A DNA stretch of 64,000 bases from Chryseobacterium gleum (GCA_945897805.1 CAMDFX010000002.1:248001-312000); one strand, 5' to 3'; counted from the first letter of the stretch, positions 34,120-42,217 are shown. Made by a program: numbers and translations. The notes: generated by a model from the sequence alone, not told the origin.

Positions 34120-35568
34120 ATGAAAAATAAAATTGAAGACGAACCAAATAATATTTTTGTTCAGTACTTAACTGAAAAACAAAAATCAGATAATTGGGAA
34201 ATAAATTTCAGTCAACTGATCGATGAGAAATTACTGAAATTACGAGATAAAAAATCAGTCAAAGCCTTTTTTGAATTGATTCTTTCAGATCAAATTGAAC
34301 TCGCCAAAAACAAGAGATTTCCCTATGAATACACTGTCAAATTAGCAAATAACAACTTTAAAAACAAACTGACAGGTATTTTAAAATGTGTTGAGCTATA
34401 TCATCTTTACACAAAGGAAATTTCAAGTTGTATCCGTTGGAATGAGTTTGAGAAGATAACAGGAAATGTATTTTCTGACTTTGGTATTTGTAAAGAAATT
34501 AAAAAGCTGAAATTATCTCCTCCGGAAATTAAAATACTATTCAAAACTGTTAGTGGATTTTTAATGGGACAACATCCTGTTTTTTTGAACGACATGCAAT
34601 TAAACCCTGAAGAGTTGATTGATTTTAGTTTGTTGCTTTCGGATGAACAAAATGCGCTCCTAAAACAAGATTTAATTTGTTTACAAATTGACCAAGATGG
34701 TGTTTCTATTCGAACCACAATTACTAAAAAAACCTTGTCCCTAATTGGTAATTTGACTCCAAACAATAAGCTAAAAACCACTGTAGTTGCAAAAGATTCA
34801 CTTTTTGAAATTATTAAATGTGATGATTTAGAGAAAGTAAATCTTCAATATGCAACGAATATGAATACTACGTTCAATGATTTTTGTGCTTTATCACAAA
34901 AAATAACGAAAAATGAGAATCTATCTTTGCTATTACATGGTGCTCCTGGAACTGGTAAAACTGAATTCGCTAAACAATTAACCAAAAATGTCAATGGAAC
35001 TTTGTTTCAACTAAATTTCCCTCAAATTCAATCAAAATGGATTGGCGAAACGGAAAAGAACATACGTCGCGCTTTTATGGCCTATGAGGAAGCTTGGACA
35101 AAATCAAAAGAGCCAATTATTTTATTAATCAATGAGGCTGATGGTTTGATGAATAAGCGCGTGAGCGTAAATACCAGCAATGATGCATTTGCAAATCAAG
35201 CACAAACCGAATTATTAGAACAACTGGAGAAATTCAACGGAATTTTGATTGCAACAACTAACCTTTTGGGAAACATTGATTCAGCTTTTCACAGGCGATT
35301 TTTATTCAAAACAGAAATTCAAGCGCCAGATGCAACTGGCAGAACAAACTTCTTAAAACAAAGTAGTATTTATCATCTATTAAATCCAATGCAAATATCA
35401 ACACTCAATCAATCGTGCTTTACAATTGCAGAATTGAAAAATCTGGAACAAAAAATAAATTTGATTCAACGAATTAGAAATATTTCCACGCAAGATATTG
35501 ATGATTTATTTATAAATGAAACAATTACGAGAAAAAGAACCGAAGCCATTGGTTATGCTTCAAGCTGA
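34120..35568 (+). CDS. AAA+ ATPase with N-terminal unknown domain (482 aa)
   Basis: Residues 1-~230 have no recognised domain. A classic AAA module follows: Walker A GAPGTGKT at residues 274-281, Walker B IILLINEAD with Asn338 where the usual Asp stands before the catalytic Glu339, then a sensor segment ILIATTNL and the arginine finger region DSAFHRRFLFK. The pattern resembles proteasome/spastin-type AAA ATPases (QSKWIGETEKNIRRAF is the pore-loop and adjacent region). Such proteins remodel or unfold substrates. The neighbours are unknown or secreted proteins, so the substrate cannot be inferred. The NEAD form of Walker B also occurs in other bacterial AAA proteins. Confidence 0.87.
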   Translation: MKNKIEDEPNNIFVQYLTEKQKSDNWEINFSQLIDEKLLKLRDKKSVKAFFELILSDQIELAKNKRFPYEYTVKLANNNFKNKLTGILKCVELYHLYTKEISSCIRWNEFEKITGNVFSDFGICKEIKKLKLSPPEIKILFKTVSGFLMGQHPVFLNDMQLNPEELIDFSLLLSDEQNALLKQDLICLQIDQDGVSIRTTITKKTLSLIGNLTPNNKLKTTVVAKDSLFEIIKCDDLEKVNLQYATNMNTTFNDFCALSQKITKNENLSLLLHGAPGTGKTEFAKQLTKNVNGTLFQLNFPQIQSKWIGETEKNIRRAFMAYEEAWTKSKEPIILLINEADGLMNKRVSVNTSNDAFANQAQTELLEQLEKFNGILIATTNLLGNIDSAFHRRFLFKTEIQAPDATGRTNFLKQSSIYHLLNPMQISTLNQSCFTIAELKNLEQKINLIQRIRNISTQDIDDLFINETITRKRTEAIGYASS

Positions 35569-35576
35569 TTGAAAAA

Positions 35577-36128
35577 TTAAGGAGTGATAACTCCGAAATC
35601 TATATTCACAACATATTCATAGTATCCTGGAATTTTTGATTTAACTTTTATGACAGAGATCCCAACAATAGGTTTAAATCTTTCATCGCCCTCAAAATCA
35701 GTCATCATGATTTCATTGTGCCCTGGTGAACTTGCGAATCCATCAATTATAGCTTTACATAAAGTAACAATACTAGCTGAGGAATCAATAGGAAAAGACT
35801 GGTATTGAATTTCACCATATAAATTTCCCTCTGGATACATTGCAGCGCGCTCATCTGCATTCAATTCTATGTGATCACTAATATCAAACTCCTCATCATG
35901 TGGCAATTTATCATAATGAACAACGTGACCTACAGAACTGCATTTTGCTAAATAATTAGCATGATAAAACGCCACAGTGCTCAATTTTGAATTAAGGGAC
36001 ATGGTCTCTAAGCCCTTTTCTTTGCGGTATAAATTAAGCTGGTTTAAAAGTTCTTTTTCAATTTCCGTATGTGAAAAAAGATTAGATGTCATCAATATTG
36101 ACAAAATGAAGATTAAATAGCTTTTCAT
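35577..36128 (-). CDS. Secreted CAP/SCP-domain protein (183 aa)
   Basis: A signal peptide (LIFILSILMTSNLFSH) is followed by a CAP superfamily (SCP/PR-1-like) domain: LLNQLNLYRKEKGLETMSLN, LSTVAFYHANYLAK, GHVVHYDKLPH and ASSPGHNEIMMTD, with conserved His residues and the helical start typical of the fold. CAP proteins are extracellular and have been linked to lipid binding or other functions; no catalytic role can be stated. It converges on the AAA+ gene, with 8 bases between the stops. Confidence 0.78.
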   Translation of the reverse strand: MKSYLIFILSILMTSNLFSHTEIEKELLNQLNLYRKEKGLETMSLNSKLSTVAFYHANYLAKCSSVGHVVHYDKLPHDEEFDISDHIELNADERAAMYPEGNLYGEIQYQSFPIDSSASIVTLCKAIIDGFASSPGHNEIMMTDFEGDERFKPIVGISVIKVKSKIPGYYEYVVNIDFGVITP

Positions 36129-36362
36129 GACTTTCTGTTTTAGATTTGAATAAATGTAAAGAAACTGACAGAGTAAAAAAAAAGATTTTATGAGATTTCT
36201 AAAATTATTTAATTGAAAATAAAAATGTTGGTAATAGCAATTAAATTGTAGATGCGAGATCTAATTACTACTTAATATCAAAAAAGCAGAAAAGTTACAA
36301 AATCATTTTTTTTGTTAGAAAATGATATTTATTTTTGAGTACACTATTTAACACTAATTGCT

Positions 36363-36599
36363 ATGAACTGGGAAAAATGCAAAAACTTCGGCTTGATACA
36401 AGTTGATCCGAATAATAATACAATCAGACTTTACTACAGTCCGTATGACTTTCAGTTGGCTGGCAGTCCAAACTTCCTAAAAATTGAGAGTGTGATTTGG
36501 CAAGGCAATCATCTTCAAGTGAGAGGAACGGATGATTATGGCAATTACTATGTCTACATGATGGACGGGTTTAATAGTTATCGAAGAATAGTAATTTAA
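36363..36599 (+). CDS. Small unknown protein (78 aa)
   Basis: This short protein is predicted to be all-beta (TIRLYYSPYDFQLA, VIWQGNHLQVRGTDDYGNYY, DGFNSYRRIVI), with no signal peptide and no family that I recognise. A possible -7 element TATTTTTG (36330-36337) lies 25 bases upstream, though the only TTTG is too close. Downstream, in the same frame after two stops (36597 and 36606), the sequence stays open to 36815, so the protein may be a shortened form of a longer ancestor. Confidence 0.5.
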   Translation: MNWEKCKNFGLIQVDPNNNTIRLYYSPYDFQLAGSPNFLKIESVIWQGNHLQVRGTDDYGNYYVYMMDGFNSYRRIVI

Positions 36600-36608
36600 A
36601 AAATCTGA

Positions 36609-36815
36609 AATTCAACAATAAGAATTCGAGCCAAAAAACTAGCAGGAGCTGTAAATGGTTTTAGCAAACTTCTGCCAAGAATAAATGTCATTAAAGACAT
36701 AGTTCTAAAATCAAATTTAACCGCTAACGAACTAAAAAATTGGTTAATTAATCTTTTTTTTAAAATCGTTTTTTTTAATATAAATTATTTTTTAGTTTTA
36801 TCCCATGACAAATAA
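36609..36815 (+). pseudogene. Possible coding remnant, open frame without a start
   Basis: The frame is open for 68 codons with protein-like content (RIRAKKLAGAVNGFSKLLPR, LKSNLTANELKNWLINLFF) but has no ATG. It is in the same frame as the 78-aa gene before it, separated by TAA and TGA. It may be the decayed C-terminus of a longer gene. The 607-aa gene starts at 36805 within its last codons. Confidence 0.3.
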
Positions 36816-38628
36816 AGATTTCTCCCAAATTTTTCCTGAGATTTTAAATCCAGATGCTACTTTTTCAAATTTAAAGTCTTTGTGTCGTTCAAAAAAATAT
36901 CCTGAGGATGAGTTTGCCTCTTGTTTAAATGATTTTTCATTGGTAAGAAATAACTATCCAGGTTATATGGAGAATCCTGGAGGGTATCTTTATTCAACTA
37001 TTTTAAATAGTATCAAAAAATATTTTAGAGGAGTAAAAAATGATTTTTCAGATATTGAAAATCTATCAGATACAGTTGAAATCGATGATTTTGATAAAAA
37101 ATCAATCCAAAGAAAATTAGATGATTTTTTGAATGAGATTTATAAGTTGAGTTTACCTCCAAATCAAGTTAGACTGATTGAAGACATGAGAAAAATTTGT
37201 GAGTATGATCACGAAACATTTAGGGATTTCATGAAAGAAGTAAAGGAGACGCAAGCTAATCATGGGGTGTCTGATACAAATTTCAGAAAGCTTCTCGAGC
37301 GATTGAAAAATAATTTGAAAGGAAATGATAGGTTAAAAGATATGTTATCCTTTATTCCAGCTGACGATCAGAACATAAATGAATTAATTGAACTTTTATT
37401 ATCTTATATTCCTATGGCAACTAATAAAATTGATGCGTATCGTTTCTCAAGCGAAGAAATGAAAAAAATGCTTTGGTTAAAAGACCTTTTTGAAGACAAT
37501 GGTTATACTGTTGAGCGTTTTCCAGAGGTGTATTATGATACGTTTGAAAATTTAAAAGAGGATTTGGAATTAAAACTTGAAAAAATTGAGAATTCAAATA
37601 TTCGAGATTGGTATAAAGAAATTTCTGATGACTCAAAATGGAATAATCTTTTTGAAGGGTTTAAACACATGTATGAAAATCATCGGTTTGAACTTACCCC
37701 TAGTCAGTTAGAGGAACTTAAAAGCAAATTAACGCTTGATATGTTAGGTGTTTATACAATAAGTGAAAACACTTCAGAACCAAAATGTGATTGTGGAATA
37801 AAAATTAACGAAGGAAAAATTATTCTATTCAAAGATCGTATTGAAAAAGTCGCTGCATTTATTTCATATGCTGAAAGTCAAAATCTTAATACGATTATCG
37901 CCACTCTCCGTTTTAAAGTTTTAATGCATGAATTAGGTCATTGGTTCACACATTGGCCAAGAAGTTATGATTTTGATAAAAAATTAAATGTTAATTGGGA
38001 GTGTGGATATTATATAAATTCATTTGCTAGTAAACCCGATAAGATAACTCATGAATCACTGGCCCAATTAATATGCTTTTGGACAACAAACGATTCACAT
38101 TTGTCAAGAAAGATATTAATTGAATACTGTACTCCAAGTAATAAGGATAATGAGTATAATAAGTACCTGCCTCTTATTAACTCAAGTAAACATGAGATAT
38201 TAAAAAAGTTGAAAATTATCAGAGATTTATGCAAGTTTTCAGATGATGAAAAATATAAATTTTTGAAATCAAATTTTACTGATATTCATTCATATGTTGC
38301 AAATGAAGTTTATCTTGAAATTAAAAATAATAATAGCGATTATGGTTTAAATGTGCATTTGGATGATATTACTCGAATCTCTTCTATTTTAATAGAATTT
38401 GTTTATTCTGAATTAATTGAAGAAAAGAAAAATAGTAGCTCACCATATGATTTTCAAATAGTATATAAAAAGCTTAATAAAATAGAGAATAAGGACAGTG
38501 ACAAGGAAATATTTGAATTATGGGAAAAGAATAAAAAATTCTTTGGAAATGAGATGGAGGGTGATTTGGAAGGTATTAGAATAATGAAAAAAATGGGATT
38601 TTTTGACGATGACGATGATGATAATTAA
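36805..38628 (+). CDS. Unknown protein: sigma-like N-terminus plus HELGH zinc-peptidase motif (607 aa)
   Basis: I do not know this protein as a family. Two parts can be described. Residues about 50-175 resemble ECF sigma region 2.4 (ENPGGYLYSTILNSIKKYF) and region 4 (LPPNQVRLIEDM, then GVSDTNFRKLLERLKNNL). Residues 375-379 are HELGH within LMHELGHWFTHW, a zinc-metallopeptidase motif, with a candidate third ligand Glu417 in THESLAQLI, as in IrrE/ImmA-type or gluzincin proteases. The C-terminus is an acidic run of aspartates. No signal peptide is visible, so it is probably cytoplasmic. It recalls the HTH-plus-HExxH design of ImmA/IrrE regulators, but with a sigma-like domain. The sigma-like reading is weaker than the peptidase motif. 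Confidence 0.7.
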   Translation: MTNKDFSQIFPEILNPDATFSNLKSLCRSKKYPEDEFASCLNDFSLVRNNYPGYMENPGGYLYSTILNSIKKYFRGVKNDFSDIENLSDTVEIDDFDKKSIQRKLDDFLNEIYKLSLPPNQVRLIEDMRKICEYDHETFRDFMKEVKETQANHGVSDTNFRKLLERLKNNLKGNDRLKDMLSFIPADDQNINELIELLLSYIPMATNKIDAYRFSSEEMKKMLWLKDLFEDNGYTVERFPEVYYDTFENLKEDLELKLEKIENSNIRDWYKEISDDSKWNNLFEGFKHMYENHRFELTPSQLEELKSKLTLDMLGVYTISENTSEPKCDCGIKINEGKIILFKDRIEKVAAFISYAESQNLNTIIATLRFKVLMHELGHWFTHWPRSYDFDKKLNVNWECGYYINSFASKPDKITHESLAQLICFWTTNDSHLSRKILIEYCTPSNKDNEYNKYLPLINSSKHEILKKLKIIRDLCKFSDDEKYKFLKSNFTDIHSYVANEVYLEIKNNNSDYGLNVHLDDITRISSILIEFVYSELIEEKKNSSSPYDFQIVYKKLNKIENKDSDKEIFELWEKNKKFFGNEMEGDLEGIRIMKKMGFFDDDDDDN

Positions 38629-38671
38629 AAAATAGCTAACCAAATGAGAAAATAATTTAATAAGTAAAATA

Positions 38672-39571
38672 ATGTTAATACAAGCAAATTATAATGACCT
38701 ATGGACTATTAACTTAGGTCAACCTCTTATCGAAATCCCATGTTATTATCAATATTTAAAGCGGGAAGTCTATTTTCAAGATTACTTGGATTTGTTTTGT
38801 TGTCGAGAAAACGGAGGTCCTACCTTCGAAAGAATCGTTGTTCAAGGACATCAAACTGTTTCTATTCAAGGTTTACAAGCCGATCCAAATGGGGAATTTA
38901 CGGTAATTGATAGTAAAGGAATTGTTCGATTAATTGTAGAATATGATTTTCCGTTTAATAAAAAAGAGTTTTGTAAAGGTAGAAAAATAAAATACATATT
39001 AATTGGCGAGGCAGCCCCACCTTCAGGAGGTTACATTTACAAAGATGCCAAGGGTTCTTACATTACTGCTCCATTATATGCTGTTGGCCTTAATCCGGCA
39101 AGAATGAGTAAAACAGAGAGATTGTTAGAGTTTGCTAACAACGGTTTTTTACTATTAGATTTCTTTCCGTTTGCAATAAATTTTAAAACCACAAGAATAA
39201 TTTTGAATAATCCTATTTTAGGAGTTTTAACAAATTTATTGTCTGTTAAAATCAAAAAACTAGCTTGTTTAAATACAGAATGGGATTTTTGCTTTGTTGG
39301 TCCAAAACGAACTTCTCTTTCTATTCTAAATTACCTTGATCTATTTAATGCTTATAATTTAAACGGTAAATCAACACTTCACCCACTTGATTTAATAGGT
39401 ACGTCTGATTTTATAGATAGAGCAGGTAAAGTTCATATTGATCACACAATTAATCCAACTATTCTTGCTTGGCCAATTGGCCATTTAAGTAAACGTGCGA
39501 AATTCACTGTTTTAATTGGAGGGACAGGTCCAAATGCTCAATTAATTAGAAGGGTTTTTTATTTACCTTAA
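38672..39571 (+). CDS. Unknown protein with UDG-like GEA motif (299 aa)
   Basis: A motif YILIGEAAPPSGGYIYKD starts near residue 108, followed by ITAPLYAVGL and LLLDFFPFAINF, then FCFVGPKRTSLSIL. The order of a V/I-L-x-G-E-A-P block, a hydrophobic strand and a later G-x-K segment is reminiscent of the uracil-DNA glycosylase superfamily, which also includes proteins without glycosylase activity. No iron-sulfur cysteine pattern is evident. No signal peptide or membrane segment is seen. The gene lies 15 bases before the first NADAR gene in the same direction. The superfamily link is tentative. Confidence 0.6.
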   Translation: MLIQANYNDLWTINLGQPLIEIPCYYQYLKREVYFQDYLDLFCCRENGGPTFERIVVQGHQTVSIQGLQADPNGEFTVIDSKGIVRLIVEYDFPFNKKEFCKGRKIKYILIGEAAPPSGGYIYKDAKGSYITAPLYAVGLNPARMSKTERLLEFANNGFLLLDFFPFAINFKTTRIILNNPILGVLTNLLSVKIKKLACLNTEWDFCFVGPKRTSLSILNYLDLFNAYNLNGKSTLHPLDLIGTSDFIDRAGKVHIDHTINPTILAWPIGHLSKRAKFTVLIGGTGPNAQLIRRVFYLP

Positions 39572-39586
39572 TATCTGTTATTCAAT

Positions 39587-40063
39587 ATGTCTATATGGTT
39601 TAATATGTTTAGAGGGAATGAAAACAGTTGGATGAGAAATTTGGCACCATACCCTATTATTTATAATGGGCAAGAATGGCGAACTAGTGCAGCCTTATTT
39701 CAATCAATGCGTTATGAAGACCCGCTTATTAAAGAGATAATTCGTAATGAAAAAAGTATTTTGAGTGTAATAATAAAGCTAAAAAAATACAAGAATCAAA
39801 TGGTGGTTGTTCCAATGTCAGAATTGGATGTTGAAAATATGAGAAAATGTGTAAAAATGAAATTTGATCAGCACCCTCAATTAAAAAATACCTTGATTGA
39901 AACTGGTAAATCTCTGATTTATCAAGAAACAGGTAATAAAAATGGTAAAAGAGAGATGTTTTGGGGTGTTAAAAGGCTGATTAATAGCGAGTGGGATGGT
40001 AATAATATGATGGGTAAGATTTTGATGGATTTGAGAGATGAGTATGTGGCGGAAATAAAGTAA
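39587..40063 (+). CDS. NADAR-domain protein, copy 1 (158 aa), probably degenerate
   Basis: A single NADAR (YbiA/DUF1768) domain fills the protein: SWMRNLAPYPIIYNGQEW, ALFQSMRYEDPLIKEII, MRKCVKMKFDQHPQLKNTLI and NMMGKILMDLRDEY. NADAR enzymes cleave N-glycosidic bonds of ADP-ribose-type or riboflavin-pathway substrates, and one branch is the antitoxin of DarT1 toxins, removing ADP-ribose from guanine in DNA. Here the motif that reads TSEALFQ in the other two copies reads TSAALFQ (Ala35), and the following SPMGAKMK segment is SILSVIIK, so activity may be lost. The last two thirds are very similar to copy 3 at the DNA level. Confidence 0.88.
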   Translation: MSIWFNMFRGNENSWMRNLAPYPIIYNGQEWRTSAALFQSMRYEDPLIKEIIRNEKSILSVIIKLKKYKNQMVVVPMSELDVENMRKCVKMKFDQHPQLKNTLIETGKSLIYQETGNKNGKREMFWGVKRLINSEWDGNNMMGKILMDLRDEYVAEIK

Positions 40064-40147
40064 GTTTACTTTTGGCAAAGATAATTTGGCATTTTCTCAT
40101 TCCACATTAGATAATTGAATAAACAAAAAAACAAAATATTATAAATT

Positions 40148-40222
40148 ATGAGTCTTTGGTTTAAAGGTGTAAAAGAACCAAACAGTTGGATGAGAAATTT
40201 TGCACCATGGCACAACCTGTAA
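40148..40222 (+). pseudogene. 5' fragment of a fourth NADAR gene (24 codons)
   Basis: From the ATG at 40148 the frame reads MSLWFKGVKEPNSWMRNFAP and then WHNL before a stop at 40220-40222. The first 20 residues match the NADAR start MSIWFKGVNEPNGWMGNMAP of copy 2. After that the homology ends abruptly and the unrelated 277-aa gene begins in another frame at 40207. This is a truncated NADAR copy, joined to the next gene by recombination. Confidence 0.75.
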
Positions 40223-41040
40223 AACCAAAAAAGAATCACAATAAAAAAATGGAAAACAGATTAACAAACTTATTTACTTACCAAAAAAGTCAAAATGACT
40301 ACAATTTGGCATTTGTTAAGTTGAAAAGCATCCTGAGACCGCATTTTGAAAATATCCCAAATTATGACCTTATTGAAGAGACATTTATTGATTGTTTCAT
40401 ACCTGCCATTAAATATTACGATCCTTCAATAATAGGCTCTGTTTTTTATAATGTTGTTTCGTGTTTAGAATTTGATGAAAATCTTTTTTTTGGTCAAATT
40501 TCAGAAAACATTATAATTGATATTTTAAAAGAAATAAATAATATAAAAAATGATTTTACTTGCTTGAAGTACTACAAAGAAACTGGCGTTGAACCAAAAA
40601 ACCAAGATAATTATAGAAAAAAGGTCTATAAGTTTTTGCATGAAGTTGGGATATGGGAAGTTGAGCCTTATGTAGGCATGGACGTATATCCAGATGAGTG
40701 GCATGAAGAAGGTTGGTATGAATGGCAATATGAGTGGGATGTAGAGTTTTTTGAAATATTGAATATTGCATATTACTGTAACGAATTAGAGGAAGTAAAT
40801 GAAGTTTATAAATTAGTTTGGTTTATTTGGTTAAGTGACATTTTTCCACAAGAAATTCATCCAAATGCAAAAATTATTTGGGAAAATTTAGATTATTGGA
40901 AAAATATAATTGACAATGAACTTACTGAAAAAGTGCTTAAAAATCAACCAGAAGAAGACAAATATGAGTTAGATGAATTGGAAGATAATTTATCAATGGA
41001 AGAAAAGTTAGAAGCTTTAAAAAGAAAATTTGGTAAATAG
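40207..41040 (+). CDS. Unknown acidic protein between NADAR copies (277 aa)
   Basis: I do not recognise this protein. It has a short basic N-terminus (QPVKPKKNHNKKMENRL), a helical first half, a tryptophan- and acid-rich middle (VYPDEWHEEGWYEWQYEWDV) and an acidic, probably coiled-coil end (DELEDNLSMEEKLEALKRKF). The start may be the ATG at 40207 or 40249; the reading frame extends further into the broken NADAR fragment, but that part overlaps the fragment's other frame. It lies between NADAR copies and may be associated with them. No signal peptide or membrane segment is seen. Confidence 0.65.
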   Translation: MAQPVKPKKNHNKKMENRLTNLFTYQKSQNDYNLAFVKLKSILRPHFENIPNYDLIEETFIDCFIPAIKYYDPSIIGSVFYNVVSCLEFDENLFFGQISENIIIDILKEINNIKNDFTCLKYYKETGVEPKNQDNYRKKVYKFLHEVGIWEVEPYVGMDVYPDEWHEEGWYEWQYEWDVEFFEILNIAYYCNELEEVNEVYKLVWFIWLSDIFPQEIHPNAKIIWENLDYWKNIIDNELTEKVLKNQPEEDKYELDELEDNLSMEEKLEALKRKFGK

Positions 41041-41070
41041 TATAAATTATTATAAATTATTGTAAATTAT
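41041..41070 (+). repeat. Tandem 10-bp repeat at the start of NADAR copy 2
   Basis: TATAAATTAT, TATAAATTAT and TGTAAATTAT stand in a row, the last ending in the AT of the start codon (ATG at 41069). One similar unit, TATAAATTATG, precedes the broken NADAR copy (from 40140). The repeats may affect translation or have arisen with the gene copies. Confidence 0.6.
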
Positions 41071-41584
41071 GAGTATCTGGTTTAAAGGTGTTAACGAACC
41101 TAACGGTTGGATGGGAAATATGGCTCCTTATCCTATTACCTATGGTGGTCAAGTTTGGTTAACAAGCGAAGCATTATTTCAATCAATGCGCTTTAACGAC
41201 CCCGTTATTAAAGACATCATTCGTGGTGAAAAAAGCCCGATGTCAGCTAAAATGAAAGCTAAAAGTCATCGTGCACATCATATTATTGCACCAATGTCGC
41301 CGCAAGATATTGCAAATATGGAGGCATGCGTTTTATTGAAATTCCAACAACATCCAAAAATAGCACGTTTGCTAATGGCTACGGGAAATCACCATATTTA
41401 TGAAGATGCAACAGGTCGAAACAGACCAAATGACTTATTTTGGGGAACACATCGTGATCCTAAAAACCCGACGCTGCCAATCAAAGGACAAAACATGAAA
41501 AACATGATGGGGGAAATATTAATGAAAGTTAGAGAAATTTTACTTGCTGCTGCGCCACAACCGCAACCAAAACCAATTATTTAA
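41069..41584 (+). CDS. NADAR-domain protein, copy 2 (171 aa)
   Basis: An intact-looking NADAR domain: WFKGVNEPNGWMGNMAPYPI, WLTSEALFQSMRFNDPVIK with Glu34, EKSPMSAKMKAKSHRAH, VLLKFQQHPKIARLLMATG, HIYEDATGRNRPNDLFWG and NMMGEILMKVREI. The C-terminus has a proline/glutamine tail (QPQPKPII). By family knowledge it would act on ADP-ribose-linked or related N-glycosides, possibly as a de-ADP-ribosylating enzyme. It is the most divergent of the three at the DNA level. A terminator follows at 41649-41678. Confidence 0.92.
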   Translation: MSIWFKGVNEPNGWMGNMAPYPITYGGQVWLTSEALFQSMRFNDPVIKDIIRGEKSPMSAKMKAKSHRAHHIIAPMSPQDIANMEACVLLKFQQHPKIARLLMATGNHHIYEDATGRNRPNDLFWGTHRDPKNPTLPIKGQNMKNMMGEILMKVREILLAAAPQPQPKPII

Positions 41585-41648
41585 ATTAAATTATTTTTTA
41601 ATTAGCGCATAAACAAGTATTAATCAATAACATATAATTTGTTTAATC

Positions 41649-41678
41649 AAATCCTTGAGAAATTAAGGATTTTTTTTG
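41649..41678 (+). terminator. Terminator after NADAR copy 2
   Basis: AATCCTT (41650-41656) pairs with AAGGATT (41665-41671) around an 8-base loop, followed by a T run. It separates copy 2 from copy 3, so copy 3 should have its own promoter. Confidence 0.75.
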
Positions 41679-41733
41679 TCACAAACTTTTAGGTGGTTGG
41701 CTTATACTTATATAACCCCTTAAAATTTAGAAA

Positions 41734-42210
41734 ATGAAAAGTATTTGGTTTAAAAAAGTTGCTGAAGATTATGGTTGGATGGGAAATATGGCTCCTTATC
41801 CCATAAAGTTTGATGGAAAAGTTTGGCTCACAAGTGAAGCTTTGTTTCAAAGTATGCGCTATGATATTGATAGTATTAAGGAAATTATTCGAGTTGAAAA
41901 AAGTCCTATGGGTGCAAAAATGAAGTCAAAAAAATACAAAGATCAAATGGTGGTTGTTCCAATGTCAGAGTTGGATGTTGAAAATATGAGAAAGTGTGTG
42001 AAGGTGAAATTTGATCAACACCCTCAGTTAAAAAAGGCGTTGATTCAAACTGGAATGTCTCCTATATATGAAAATATAGGTAATAGAAATGGGGAGAGAC
42101 ACAAGTTTTGGGGTGTGAAAAAATTGAGTGAGAATGAGGCTGATGGGAATAATATGATGGGTCGAATTTTGATGGATTTGAGAGATGAATATTTGAAGGA
42201 AATAAAGTAG
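41734..42210 (+). CDS. NADAR-domain protein, copy 3 (158 aa)
   Basis: An intact-looking NADAR domain: YGWMGNMAPYPIKFDGKVW, LTSEALFQSMRYD with Glu35, VEKSPMGAKMKSKKYKDQ, MRKCVKVKFDQHPQLKKALI and NMMGRILMDLRDEY. From about residue 68 onward it is close to copy 1 at DNA level (for example the 20 bases TCAAATGGTGGTTGTTCCAA are identical), whereas the N-terminal third is nearer copy 2 in motif content. That points to duplication followed by conversion between copies. The likely activity is as for the other NADAR proteins. Confidence 0.92.
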   Translation: MKSIWFKKVAEDYGWMGNMAPYPIKFDGKVWLTSEALFQSMRYDIDSIKEIIRVEKSPMGAKMKSKKYKDQMVVVPMSELDVENMRKCVKVKFDQHPQLKKALIQTGMSPIYENIGNRNGERHKFWGVKKLSENEADGNNMMGRILMDLRDEYLKEIK

Positions 42211-42217
42211 TTTTTTT

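Noticed and set aside
40186-40206. Earlier TTG start for the 277-aa protein
   Set aside because: Those codons are out-of-frame NADAR leader DNA, so homology to a real N-terminus is not expected there.
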